NCBI RefSeq assembly: GCF_963663625.1
Contig: NZ_OY760438.1
Span: 682,001-746,000 of the forward strand
Source: an uncultured Ilyobacter sp.
GTDB taxonomy: Bacteria; Fusobacteriota; Fusobacteriia; Fusobacteriales; Fusobacteriaceae
Reading direction: 5' to 3'
DNA length: 64,000 nucleotides
Shown: piece by piece, positions 8,965 through 17,758 of the stretch
How the letters are laid out: every line of letters begins with the position of its first letter
Position numbering within the stretch: the stretch's first letter is position 1
Notes under the pieces: generated by a model
Databases searched by the model: none
Told to the model about the DNA's origin: nothing
Seen by the model: the letters and a program-made list of their open reading frames with translations, nothing else
Program-made: the position numbers and the translations under genes

Positions 8965-10158
8965 ATGTCAATTACGGTAGAGAAATACGGTGGGACATCT
9001 GTAAAAGACTCTGCACGGCTCAAGGAGATCGCAGCCAGAATTGCAGAGAGAAAGAAAAATAATGAGGATATTGTTGTAATAGTATCTGCTCCTAGCGGGA
9101 TGACTGACAGTCTTATCCAAAGAGCAAAAGAGATCTCAGCAGTTCCTAAGGGGAGAGAATTTGATGTCCTCCTATCTACAGGGGAGCAGATATCAATAGC
9201 TCTCCTTGCAATGGCTCTAAAAGAGGCTGGTGTAAAGGCGATCTCATATACGGCGTCACAGCTAGGCATAATAACTTGCGGAAATCATAATGAAGCTAGA
9301 ATACAATCTATAAATACAGATCTCATGAAGGAAAAAATTGCTGAAGGGTATGTAATAATTGTACCTGGATTTCAGGGAGTCTGTGAAGAGGGGAATATAA
9401 CAACCCTTGGAAGGGGTGGATCTGACACTTCGGCAGTGGCAATAGCAGCGGCCCTAGGCTGTGATTCTGTTGATATTTACACTGATGTAGACGGGATCTA
9501 CAGTGCGAATCCGCAGATAATACCAGGGGCAATAAGGCACAAAGAGGTCTCCTTTAGTGAGATGATCGAGCTAGCTGGTTCTGGGGCAAAAGTTCTTCAT
9601 ACAAGAAGTGTTGAACTTGGTGCAAAATATGGAATAGAAATTCATCTGAGATCTGCTTTTAACTGGCAGGAAGGAACTTTTGTAAGGAGTGATGAAAAAG
9701 TGGAAAGTGCTGTAATTAGAGGAATTAGCGGATTTGGTAATCTTGTAAGACTAAGTTTTAAAAGTGATAATTTACGTCTGTCAGAAACTGTAAATACGAT
9801 TTCTAAAAGAGGTATAAATATAGATCTCATAACTCACACGATGGAGACAAAGGGAGGAGATGAGATAACATGTATAGTTAAAGAGGATTACTTTGAAGAT
9901 GCTCTAGAAGCTTTGAAAACACTAGCTTCTCCTGAGGATGAAATTTTTGTGGAAAAAGGACTGGCCAAGGTTTCTGTGATAGGTCTAGGAGTTAGATCAA
10001 AGGGGATCGCGGCATCAGTCTTTGAAATATTAGAAAAAGAAGGAATTGAGATCCATGCTGTGTCATGTTCCGAAATAAATATCTCATGCATCATCACAGA
10101 GGAGGACTTGAACAAGGCCCAAAATGCCCTACACATGAAGCTTATAGAGGAGGAATAA
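8965..10158 (+). CDS. lysC: Aspartate kinase, monofunctional
   Basis: 397 residues: kinase domain with KYGGTSV at 7-13 and GRGGSDTSAVA, then two ACT domains after about residue 260, the usual design of a feedback-regulated aspartokinase. It phosphorylates aspartate, the entry to Met, Thr and Lys synthesis. It is 116 bases after metA with no terminator between them, and overlaps closely with metH, so it is probably expressed from the SAM-riboswitch transcript. A second aspartokinase elsewhere would be expected for lysine supply. GGGGGG precedes the ATG. Confidence 0.93.
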   Translation: MSITVEKYGGTSVKDSARLKEIAARIAERKKNNEDIVVIVSAPSGMTDSLIQRAKEISAVPKGREFDVLLSTGEQISIALLAMALKEAGVKAISYTASQLGIITCGNHNEARIQSINTDLMKEKIAEGYVIIVPGFQGVCEEGNITTLGRGGSDTSAVAIAAALGCDSVDIYTDVDGIYSANPQIIPGAIRHKEVSFSEMIELAGSGAKVLHTRSVELGAKYGIEIHLRSAFNWQEGTFVRSDEKVESAVIRGISGFGNLVRLSFKSDNLRLSETVNTISKRGINIDLITHTMETKGGDEITCIVKEDYFEDALEALKTLASPEDEIFVEKGLAKVSVIGLGVRSKGIAASVFEILEKEGIEIHAVSCSEINISCIITEEDLNKAQNALHMKLIEEE

Positions 10159-10159
10159 A

Positions 10160-13100
10160 ATGAGAGAATTACTTAAAGAAAAAATACTTATACTGGATGG
10201 TGCTATGGGGACAGCCATTCAAAATTATTCTCTTGATGAATCAGACTTTAGAGGAGAGCACTTTTACCATATTAACGGGAGTTTGAAGGGCTGCAATGAA
10301 TTATTGAACCTTACCAGACCTAAAGTTTTAGAGGAGATACATCTCTCATATTTAGAAGCCGGAGCAGATATAATAGAGACAAATACATTTAATAGTAACA
10401 GAATATCAATGAAGGAGTACGGTCTAGAAGAAAAATCTTATGATCTTTCTAAGGCAGGTGCAGACATAGCGGTTAAGATTGCTAGAAAATACGAGTACGA
10501 AAACAAAAGAAGGATTTTTGTAGCCGGAGCTATGGGACCTACGAGTAAGAGTGCCTCTATACCAACAGGCGGAAACCCTTTCGGGCGGGAAGTCTCCTAC
10601 TCAGAATTGAAAGCCGCTTATAAAGAGCAGGCATTAGGACTTTTTGATGGTGGAGTGGATGCTTTCCTCATAGAGACAATTTTTGATGGACTCAATGCCA
10701 AGGCTGCAGTAATAGCTGTGGAAGAGGTCCTTGAAGAAAAGGGTGAAAAACTTCCAATAATGATATCTGGGACGGTGGATGTCAACGGGAAACTTTTATC
10801 TGGTCAAAGTATAGAGTCCCTCATTGTCGCCATAGACAGAGATTCTATAATATCCTACGGTCTGAACTGCTCTTTTGGTGCCAAAGAGCTCATCCCACTA
10901 GTTAAAAAGCTTGGAGAGCTAACGGGAAAGAATATATCACTCTATCCAAATGCAGGGCTTCCCAATGAGAACGGGGAATATGATGAAACACCCCATGTGA
11001 CAGGGTCACATGTAAAAGAACTTATTGAAAATAGTGAGATAAACATTCTCGGTGGATGTTGTGGAACAACACCGGAACATATAAAAGTTATGACAGAGCT
11101 TGCCTTAGGGAAAGTACCGAGAAAAACATCTATGAAAAATATTGCAGGAGTAGTGTCAGGAAATAATATAGTCAGTCTGAGAGAAGAATTTCTTGTGGTG
11201 GGTGAAAGAAACAATGTCTCAGGATCTAGAAAGTTTGCTAGACTGATAAGAGAAGAGAACTATGATGAGGCACTAGATATTGCCAGAACCCAGGTGGAAA
11301 AAGGAGCAAAAATTCTAGATATAAATCTAGATGATGCCCTACTTGATTCTGTAGAAGAGATGGAAAAGTTTATAAGGCTTTTACAAAATGATATGATACT
11401 TTCAAAATTGCCTATTATGCTGGATTCCTCAGATTTTAATGTTATAGAAAAAGGTCTTGAAAATCTTGCAGGAAAGGGCATAGTGAACTCTATCAGTCTT
11501 AAAGATGGAGAACATGAGTTTCTGAGAAAAGCTGGAATTGTGAGAAAATTTGGTGCTGCTCTGGTGGTTATGGCCTTTGATGAAAAGGGTCAGGCTGTAA
11601 GTTCAGAGAGGAAAAAGGAGATCTGTAAAAGAGCCTATGACCTTTTAACTTCAAATAACTTCCCGGCAGAGGATATTATCTTTGATCCAAATGTTCTTAC
11701 TGTAGGAACTGGTACAGAGGAAGATAGGATGCACGGAGTAGACTTTATTGAGACGGTAAAGTGGATAAAAGCGAATCTTCCAGGTGCAGGAGTGAGTGGC
11801 GGGGTAAGCAATCTCTCCTTTGCTTTCAGAGGAAACAATATATTGAGACATACCATTCATAAGATATTCCTAGAAGAGGGTGAAAAGGCCGGTATGACAA
11901 TGGCTATAGTAAACCCAGGAGAAGATCCAGGAAACATAACTCCAGAAGTCAGAAAAGCAGTGGAAAACCTTCTTGCTGGAAGTAAAGATGCAGTAGATGA
12001 GATTCTGAATCTTTCTTTTGAAAAATCAGCAAAGAAAAGTGTAGAAGTAAAACCTGTAACTGTAGAGGAAAGGCTCAAGAACTATCTCCTCAAGGGAAGA
12101 AGCCAGGGTATAGTGGATGACCTCAAGACTGCTCTTGAAAAATATTCACCACTTCAAATTATACAAGAGATCTTGATGGAGGGAATGGAGGAGGTGGGAG
12201 CTTTATTTGAAAAAGGTGAACTGTTCCTCCCACAGATACTAAGGTCAGCAGCAGTTATGGAAAAAGCAGTTGATTTCCTAACCCCCCTCATAGAAGCAGA
12301 TAGTGGTGAGAAAAGTGTGAAGGGAAAAGTCCTTATGGCCACTGTAGAAGGTGATGTCCATGATATAGGGAAAAATATAGTTGGAACTGTTTTAAAGTGT
12401 AATGGTTTTGACGTGGTGGATCTTGGAGTAATGGTTCCTAAGGATAAGATAATGGAAGCGATACTGAGACATGATGTAGACATGGTCACTCTTAGCGGAC
12501 TGATTACCCCTTCTCTCATGGAAATGGAGAGGGTAGCAGAGATGATGGCAGAAAGGAAGATGGACATCCCTCTACTCATAGGAGGAGCCGCAGCTTCTGA
12601 GCTAAGCACCGCAGTAAGAATAGAACCTAAGTACCCTGGGAGGGTAATCCATGTGACCGATGCTTCTGGAACACTTCCAGTTGTATCTTCTCTGACTTCT
12701 GAAAGAAGGACTGCTGTTCTTCAGGAAAGAAAAATAAAATCCAAGGAACTGAGAGATGCTTATTTTAAAAACCGGAATAAGAAGGAGATGCACTCTCTAG
12801 AAGAAGCCAGAAAAAGAAAGAAAAATGTAGAAAATTCAATAGAGTACCCAAAAGAGATCGGAAAGCAGTTCATAGAGATACCTCTTGAAAATCTAGAACC
12901 TCTGATAGACTGGGATATGCTTGTGCATGCTTTAAAATCAAAGGGTACCAGTCAAGAAAAAAAGGTTTTAGAAGAATGTAAAACATTCCTTGAAAAGATG
13001 AAAGATAAAAATATAAAGGCAAAATGTGCTTTTGGTATATTTAATCTTTTTAAAGATGAAGACAATCTCATAGTAAGTGGTGAAAAAGATTATGAACTCC

Positions 13101-13585
13101 CTATGGTCAGAAGTCAAATAGGAAATGAAACTATTTCCATGGCAGATTTTTTCTCGAAAGAGGATCATATAGGGGCCTTTGTAATATCAGTACCTGAGAT
13201 TGATGGGAATGATGAGTATGAATCAATTATATACCAGCTTTTGGGAACAAGACTTGCAGAAGCGGCCTCAGAATGGATGGAGAAATATGTAAATGATACT
13301 ATATGGAGGGTGAATATAAGACCTGCAATAGGGTATCCTTCCATCCCGGATCACTCTATGAAAAAAGAGATATTTAAACTTGTAAACGGTGAAAAAACCG
13401 GGGCTCGACTTACAAAAAATTATGCTATGACTCCATTGTCATCAGTGTGCGGGCTGTATGTGTCAAACCCGAATAGTTTTTATTTTGATCCTGGCAAAAT
13501 AAGTTATGATCAACTGAGAGAGCTGGCAAAACTAAGAGGCTTGTCTGTGGAAGATATGAATGCCCTTTTAGGCGGTATAGTTTAA
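10160..13585 (+). CDS. metH: Cobalamin-dependent methionine synthase
   Basis: 1141 residues, somewhat shorter than E. coli MetH (1227). Domains in order: homocysteine-binding barrel (about 1-310; zinc ligands C237, C300, C301), pterin-binding barrel (about 325-590), B12 cap and Rossmann domain with GDVHDIGKN, whose H734 is the lower cobalt ligand, and a C-terminal reactivation domain with RPAIGYPSIPDHS for SAM. It methylates homocysteine using methyl-folate from MetF. The start is one base after the lysC stop, and the ribosome site lies inside the end of lysC. Last gene of the met operon. Confidence 0.96.
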   Translation: MRELLKEKILILDGAMGTAIQNYSLDESDFRGEHFYHINGSLKGCNELLNLTRPKVLEEIHLSYLEAGADIIETNTFNSNRISMKEYGLEEKSYDLSKAGADIAVKIARKYEYENKRRIFVAGAMGPTSKSASIPTGGNPFGREVSYSELKAAYKEQALGLFDGGVDAFLIETIFDGLNAKAAVIAVEEVLEEKGEKLPIMISGTVDVNGKLLSGQSIESLIVAIDRDSIISYGLNCSFGAKELIPLVKKLGELTGKNISLYPNAGLPNENGEYDETPHVTGSHVKELIENSEINILGGCCGTTPEHIKVMTELALGKVPRKTSMKNIAGVVSGNNIVSLREEFLVVGERNNVSGSRKFARLIREENYDEALDIARTQVEKGAKILDINLDDALLDSVEEMEKFIRLLQNDMILSKLPIMLDSSDFNVIEKGLENLAGKGIVNSISLKDGEHEFLRKAGIVRKFGAALVVMAFDEKGQAVSSERKKEICKRAYDLLTSNNFPAEDIIFDPNVLTVGTGTEEDRMHGVDFIETVKWIKANLPGAGVSGGVSNLSFAFRGNNILRHTIHKIFLEEGEKAGMTMAIVNPGEDPGNITPEVRKAVENLLAGSKDAVDEILNLSFEKSAKKSVEVKPVTVEERLKNYLLKGRSQGIVDDLKTALEKYSPLQIIQEILMEGMEEVGALFEKGELFLPQILRSAAVMEKAVDFLTPLIEADSGEKSVKGKVLMATVEGDVHDIGKNIVGTVLKCNGFDVVDLGVMVPKDKIMEAILRHDVDMVTLSGLITPSLMEMERVAEMMAERKMDIPLLIGGAAASELSTAVRIEPKYPGRVIHVTDASGTLPVVSSLTSERRTAVLQERKIKSKELRDAYFKNRNKKEMHSLEEARKRKKNVENSIEYPKEIGKQFIEIPLENLEPLIDWDMLVHALKSKGTSQEKKVLEECKTFLEKMKDKNIKAKCAFGIFNLFKDEDNLIVSGEKDYELPMVRSQIGNETISMADFFSKEDHIGAFVISVPEIDGNDEYESIIYQLLGTRLAEAASEWMEKYVNDTIWRVNIRPAIGYPSIPDHSMKKEIFKLVNGEKTGARLTKNYAMTPLSSVCGLYVSNPNSFYFDPGKISYDQLRELAKLRGLSVEDMNALLGGIV

Positions 13586-13590
13586 CTGAT

Positions 13591-13624
13591 AAAACTCCTG
13601 TGTGTAAAGCACAGGAGTTTTTTG
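13591..13624 (+). terminator. Terminator of the met operon
   Basis: Stem 13591-13602 with 13610-13621 (AAAACTCCTGTG and its complement), loop of 7, then a T run. It lies just after the metH stop. Confidence 0.9.
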
Positions 13625-13645
13625 TCTGAAAATTTCATAGTGGAT

Positions 13646-13700
13646 TTGACTCAAAATTTCAAGTGTGATAATATTAATTTAGAATTTAATTCCTATGGAA
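13646..13700 (+). promoter_or_regulatory. Promoter and possible operator of the Rrf2 gene
   Basis: TTGACT at 13646-13651, 17-base spacer, TAATAT at 13669-13674. TTCC-TAT-GGAA at 13690-13700 is a short inverted repeat around the early transcribed region. It is a plausible autoregulatory site, since related Rrf2/CymR boxes include TTCC/GGAA halves. Confidence 0.6.
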
Positions 13701-13722
13701 CAACTGTATTTTAGGAGGCGTT

Positions 13723-14145
13723 ATGATCGGGACAAATAGAGGACATTATGGCTTGGTAGCCTTGATTTACATGGCAGGAAATATAGAAAAAAAAGTGAGT
13801 GTAAAAGAGGTGGCAGAAAAAGAAAATATATCTAAGAGATATTTGGAGCAGATTTTTTCAGTTCTGAAAAAAGGTGGAATACTAACAAGTGTAAAGGGGT
13901 CTCAAGGTGGTTACCTTCTTTCTAGAAGTCCTAAAGAGATAACTGTTGGAGATGTTCTTAGAACATTAGAGGACATCGAGATTGCAGTCCAAAAAAAATA
14001 TAGGTTAGAGGAGATTAGTTACACCATTCAAAAAGAGGTCTGGGATAGCATAGAGGCAAGCATAAATAAGATAATTGACACAACAAGTATAGAGGACCTC
14101 AAGAACAAACACAGTGAAAACAGCGCCAATATTTACTATATTTAA
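13723..14145 (+). CDS. Rrf2-family transcription regulator without cysteines (CymR-like)
   Basis: 140 residues with the Rrf2 winged helix-turn-helix: the start GTNRGHYGLVALIYMA, VAEKENISKRYLEQI recognition region, and GSQGGYLLSR wing. Iron-sulfur members such as IscR and NsrR carry three cysteines in the middle; this protein has no cysteine at all. That points to a CymR-type regulator sensing a protein partner or metabolite. Bacillus CymR controls cysteine and sulfur metabolism, so its place next to the met operon is suggestive. Targets are not shown by the sequence. Confidence 0.85.
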   Translation: MIGTNRGHYGLVALIYMAGNIEKKVSVKEVAEKENISKRYLEQIFSVLKKGGILTSVKGSQGGYLLSRSPKEITVGDVLRTLEDIEIAVQKKYRLEEISYTIQKEVWDSIEASINKIIDTTSIEDLKNKHSENSANIYYI

Positions 14146-14156
14146 ACACTAAAATG

Positions 14157-14210
14157 GAGAGCAGTCCCGGACCTAGGAAGAGGGCTCTAGGACCTGGCTC
14201 TCTTCTTTTT
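14157..14210. terminator. Imperfect hairpin between convergent genes
   Basis: GAGAGC at 14157-14162 can pair with GCTCTC at 14197-14202, with CCTAG/CTAGG inside, followed by a T run on the plus strand. It would end the Rrf2 transcript and overlaps the 3' end of the EamA gene. Confidence 0.5.
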
Positions 14211-15048
14211 TTATATAAAAATATGAGACAATTGCCACAAGAGTTATGATTGCAGCACCTGTTATACTTTTCAAATCAGGGATCTCACCCCATAAAAGAA
14301 AACCAATAATTCCAGAAGAGACCACGCTAAAATAATTGTAGATTGAAACTTCTGATGCAGGGGCGTGTTTGTAAGCCAGGGTTATCATAAACTGTCCCAA
14401 GGCTGCAAACATTCCTGTTCCCAAAAGGCAAAATAACTGATATCTTGAAGGAACCTGAAAATTAAAAAGTAAAAACGGAACAGTTCCCAGGACCGACACA
14501 AGGGAAAAGTAAAATATAATAGTTGCCGGTTCCTCTTTTCCCTTTAGATATCTTATTACAGTGTAGGCGGCTCCTGCACACATCCCTGAGAATGCTCCTG
14601 AAATAGCAGGAAGTACTTCTAGGCTAAACTGTGGTTTGATTATAAGAATAGCCCCTAAAAAGGCCAAAATCAATGCCGGCAACTGAATCTTCGAGAGCTT
14701 TTCTTTCAGAAATATAAAAGCAAAAATTGTGACAAAGAATGGTGAAAGTTTATTTAACATAGTAGAATCTGCCAATACAAGATGGTTTATAGCATAGAAA
14801 TTTGCAAAAACTCCTAAAAGACCCATTATAGACCTCAGCATTAAAAACTTTTGATTTTCTTTTTTTCCAAATATGCTGACTTTAGACTTCTTTATCATGT
14901 AAAATGCAACCAGCAAACTTACCAAGTTTCTAAAAAAAACTTTTTCAAATACCGGTATATCTCCAGACAGCTTTACGGTTGCTCCCATAAATCCGAATGC
15001 GAATCCTGAAAGTATCATAAATGTGATCGCTTTTGTTTTATAACTCAT
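14173..15048 (-). CDS. EamA/DMT-superfamily transporter
   Basis: 291 residues with about ten hydrophobic segments in two repeated EamA halves. The first half has GFMGATVKLSGDIPVFEKVFFRNL, typical of the RhaT/YdcZ-type drug/metabolite transporters, and each half ends in a helix rich in small residues. The C-terminal tail is charged and cytoplasmic. Such proteins usually export amino acids or metabolites. The substrate cannot be read from the sequence. Single gene, convergent with the Rrf2 regulator. Confidence 0.85.
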   Translation of the reverse strand: MSYKTKAITFMILSGFAFGFMGATVKLSGDIPVFEKVFFRNLVSLLVAFYMIKKSKVSIFGKKENQKFLMLRSIMGLLGVFANFYAINHLVLADSTMLNKLSPFFVTIFAFIFLKEKLSKIQLPALILAFLGAILIIKPQFSLEVLPAISGAFSGMCAGAAYTVIRYLKGKEEPATIIFYFSLVSVLGTVPFLLFNFQVPSRYQLFCLLGTGMFAALGQFMITLAYKHAPASEVSIYNYFSVVSSGIIGFLLWGEIPDLKSITGAAIITLVAIVSYFYIKKEESQVLEPSS

Positions 15049-15185
15049 TAAGCTTACATCCTTTAAAATTTTATAAGATATATTTTACTATAAAATTCTT
15101 ATTTAGGCAAGGATGAATAGCTTTTGATTTCTAAATTGGTATTGATTATAGATACTGTTTAAATTAAAAATCTTATCAAAACAAA

Positions 15186-15368
15186 TTATTTTTTAGATAA
15201 AAATTCCCTTAAGAGTCTGTTATTTTCTGACAACAACTTTATAATTTCTTCCTGATTAGAAATTCTTCTACTTATATTCCAATACCATAACCAAAATGAT
15301 CTCACAACAAGAAAAATAAAAAAAATTATTAACAATGATATTAGAAAAGGAAACATATTATCTGTCAT
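15186..15368 (-). CDS. Small single-span membrane protein
   Basis: 60 residues from the ATG at 15368. A longer frame starts 15 bases earlier, but GGAGG lies just in front of the inner ATG. Residues about 6-25 form one transmembrane helix (PFLISLLIIFFIFLVV); a positively charged helical tail with Leu repeats (IIKLLSENNRLLREFL) follows and could form a coiled coil. No family recognised. Confidence 0.55.
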   Translation of the reverse strand: MTDNMFPFLISLLIIFFIFLVVRSFWLWYWNISRRISNQEEIIKLLSENNRLLREFLSKK

Positions 15369-15498
15369 ATTAATTACCTCCATTTAGATATATATAGATA
15401 ACTAAATTATATCTTAAACTTCACTTTAACACAAGTTAAATTAGGGTCTACAATTGAAATTAAATGGTCTTGTTATGCTAATTTTATATTTTAAAATA

Positions 15499-15527
15499 TT
15501 GACAAAAATAATTATAGGGTGTATAAT
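15499..15527 (+). promoter_or_regulatory. Consensus promoter of the cold-shock gene
   Basis: TTGACA at 15499-15504, 17-base spacer, TATAAT at 15522-15527: an exact sigma-70 consensus. It leaves a 5' untranslated leader of about 120 bases before the ATG at 15654, the length expected for cspA-type mRNAs whose leaders refold in the cold. Confidence 0.85.
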
Positions 15528-15632
15528 TACCTTGTAATAGAGTAAGCTTAATATCTAATTTCAGTATGTTTTACCTTTGGTTAAATACTTGAAAAATTGG
15601 TTATATGAGTCATTATTTCTATTTAAAAATAG

Positions 15633-15854
<222 letters not shown>

Positions 15855-15871
15855 TTAACTTGAATTGAATT

Positions 15872-15897
15872 CCTGCCTTAGGGCAGGTTTTTTATTT
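15872..15897 (+). terminator. Terminator of the cold-shock gene
   Basis: CCTGCC (15872-15877) pairs with GGCAGG (15882-15887), followed by a T-rich run. Confidence 0.88.
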
Positions 15898-15934
15898 TAG
15901 AATATGTTATTCCGTATGAAGATTTGGAGGGAAA

Positions 15935-16657
15935 ATGATAGGAACGTTGATAAATACCGGGACAATAGTGGTAGGGAGTATAATCGGCTCCATGGCTCAA
16001 AAAAATATAGAGGGGCGTTATCAGGAAAGAATGCTACAGGGAGTAGGCCTTGTAGCACTATCCCTAGGTATGACTTGGATTGTAAAAAATCTGACTAAGA
16101 GTATCTACCCGCTTCTTTTTGTCACAAGCATGATTGCAGGGGCTTTTATAGGAGAGTGGCTGGATATCGACAAAAGAGTGAATAACTTAAGTGGTAAATA
16201 TAGGGGCTCTGGAGAAAAATCCCTGATAGAAGGACTCGTTACGGCAGTTTTACTTTTTTGCATAGGAACACTTTCTATTCTTGGACCTATAGAAAGCTCT
16301 CTTAATAACGATAATACACTTCTTTTTACAAATGCTATCTTAGACGGGTTTACCTCTATGATACTGGCTTCAACTTTTGGAATCGGAATAATCTTGTCAG
16401 GAGCTATACTTTTTGTTTGGCAGGGAAGTATCTATCTCAGTGCTAGCCTTTTGGCCCCGTACGCCACTCCTGAAATAATGGGCGAAATATCAATTATCGG
16501 AGGTATCCTCATTCTTAGCACAGGAATGAATATCTTAAAAATTACTAAAATAAAAACACTGAATCTTCTTCCGGCTCTTTTGATTCCAGTATTATACTTT
16601 ATTCCTGCAGTAAATGAAGTTATCAATAGAGTAGTTCATTTGTTAATTATAAAATAA
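15935..16657 (+). CDS. DUF554 membrane protein (YdfK/YqgA family)
   Basis: 240 residues with about seven hydrophobic segments. The opening MIGTLINTGTIVVGSIIG and the GAFIGEWLDID segment are hallmarks of DUF554 proteins. The family is of unknown function, generally thought to be a small-molecule transporter. AGGG at about 15927 precedes the ATG. Stands alone between terminators. Confidence 0.85.
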   Translation: MIGTLINTGTIVVGSIIGSMAQKNIEGRYQERMLQGVGLVALSLGMTWIVKNLTKSIYPLLFVTSMIAGAFIGEWLDIDKRVNNLSGKYRGSGEKSLIEGLVTAVLLFCIGTLSILGPIESSLNNDNTLLFTNAILDGFTSMILASTFGIGIILSGAILFVWQGSIYLSASLLAPYATPEIMGEISIIGGILILSTGMNILKITKIKTLNLLPALLIPVLYFIPAVNEVINRVVHLLIIK

Positions 16658-16791
16658 AATTTATTTTAACTGGATAAATATAATTTTTTAGATAAAATAT
16701 TGACTTCCTACACATTACAGGTTATATATTATATAGATAAAATTTTGAAAAAATAAAAATACTCCTTAGAAGAGCTGGAGGGATCAGGTAA

Positions 16792-17259
16792 ATGAATGAA
16801 GATAAAAAGTTAGAGATACTTCAGATGATCGATAAGATTTCAATTTTTGGTGGATTAAGTAATGAGCAAGCGGAGAAAATACTTGATCAGTCTAACTACC
16901 TGGTAGTTTCTAGTAATGAAAATGTTATGCTTCAGGGAATGTCTCCAAAAAGTATATACGTTATAATAAAGGGGAAAGTTGAGGTTTATGAGGAGTCTAA
17001 CAATAAAATCTATCCTATGATGTATATGGGTGTCGGAGAATGTTTTGGTGAAGTTGAAATACTTGGAATTTTTCCAAATATGGCTTCTGTAAAAACAGTT
17101 GAAGAGACTGAGTTTATTGAAATACCAAAAAATCAGCTGCACAAATTTTGTCACAAAGACATGAGGATATTTAACATTCTTATACTGAATATGGCAAGAG
17201 AGGCTTGCAGGAGGCTTGCTAAGTCTGACAGGGCTTTAATGGAATACATGGGAAAATAG
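16792..17259 (+). CDS. Stand-alone cyclic-nucleotide-binding domain protein
   Basis: 155 residues covering one cNMP-binding (cupin-like) domain: FGGLSNEQAEKIL at the start, VIIKGKVEVYE barrel strands, and the phosphate-binding cassette GVGECFGEVEILG at about 83-95. In true cAMP binders the cassette is GExxG-ELAL-x-xxPRxA; here the Arg-Ala pair is replaced by N-M-A-S, so classic cAMP binding is doubtful. The C-terminal helix ends without the helix-turn-helix of Crp/Fnr proteins, so it is not itself a DNA-binding regulator. It may work as a sensor subunit. Confidence 0.8.
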   Translation: MNEDKKLEILQMIDKISIFGGLSNEQAEKILDQSNYLVVSSNENVMLQGMSPKSIYVIIKGKVEVYEESNNKIYPMMYMGVGECFGEVEILGIFPNMASVKTVEETEFIEIPKNQLHKFCHKDMRIFNILILNMAREACRRLAKSDRALMEYMGK

Positions 17260-17282
17260 AGGCTTGCAAAAGCCTTTTTTTT
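17260..17282 (+). terminator. Terminator after the cNMP-binding protein gene
   Basis: AGGCTT (17260-17265), loop GCAA, AAGCCT (17270-17275), then eight T's, directly after the stop codon. Confidence 0.9.
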
Positions 17283-17341
17283 ATAGGATCACTGATTATA
17301 AAAATTGATATTTTGGATATAAATTTATAGAGGAGCTGTTT

Positions 17342-17758
17342 ATGGATTATAAAAACTTAAAAATAGGCGATAAGATCGGAAACAAGGATATAGCTTCACT
17401 TTTTCAATGCACAAATCAAGGGGGAATAAGAAAAAGTAATAAAACTAAAACTATAATCCTCATAGCTAAATTTACAGAATGTCTGTACAAACACAAAAAA
17501 GAAAATGACATCGTTTATTTTACTGGAATGGGTAAAATAGGAAATCAAGAACTCAAAAGGCAGAATAAAGCCGTTGCAGAAGCTAAAGAAAATGATTTCT
17601 ATCTTCATCTATTTGAAATGTATGAAGAGGGAGTTTATACCTATTGCGGAGAGGTGGAACTGATTGGTGTGCCTTCTATAGAGGAACAACGAGATGACAA
17701 TGGTAAAATCCGTGACGTCTTTATATTTCCTTTAAAATACATTGAGAAGGTGGTCTAG
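17342..17758 (+). CDS. Solitary SRA-like (ScoMcrA-type) domain protein
   Basis: 138 residues that resemble the SRA-like domain found fused to HNH nucleases in ScoMcrA-type modification-dependent restriction proteins. Recognisable landmarks are QGGIRKSNKTKTIILI, IVYFTGMGKIGNQEL, FYLHLFEMYEEGVYTYCGEVEL and the closing RDVFIFPLKY. No HNH motif or other nuclease domain follows; the gene ends and an esterase gene begins at once. It may read modified DNA, but that is carried over from the family. Translationally linked to the next gene. Confidence 0.6.
   Translation: MDYKNLKIGDKIGNKDIASLFQCTNQGGIRKSNKTKTIILIAKFTECLYKHKKENDIVYFTGMGKIGNQELKRQNKAVAEAKENDFYLHLFEMYEEGVYTYCGEVELIGVPSIEEQRDDNGKIRDVFIFPLKYIEKVV

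Noticed and set aside
16792-17259. Crp/Fnr transcription regulator
   Set aside because: The frame ends after the connecting helix; there is no helix-turn-helix domain.
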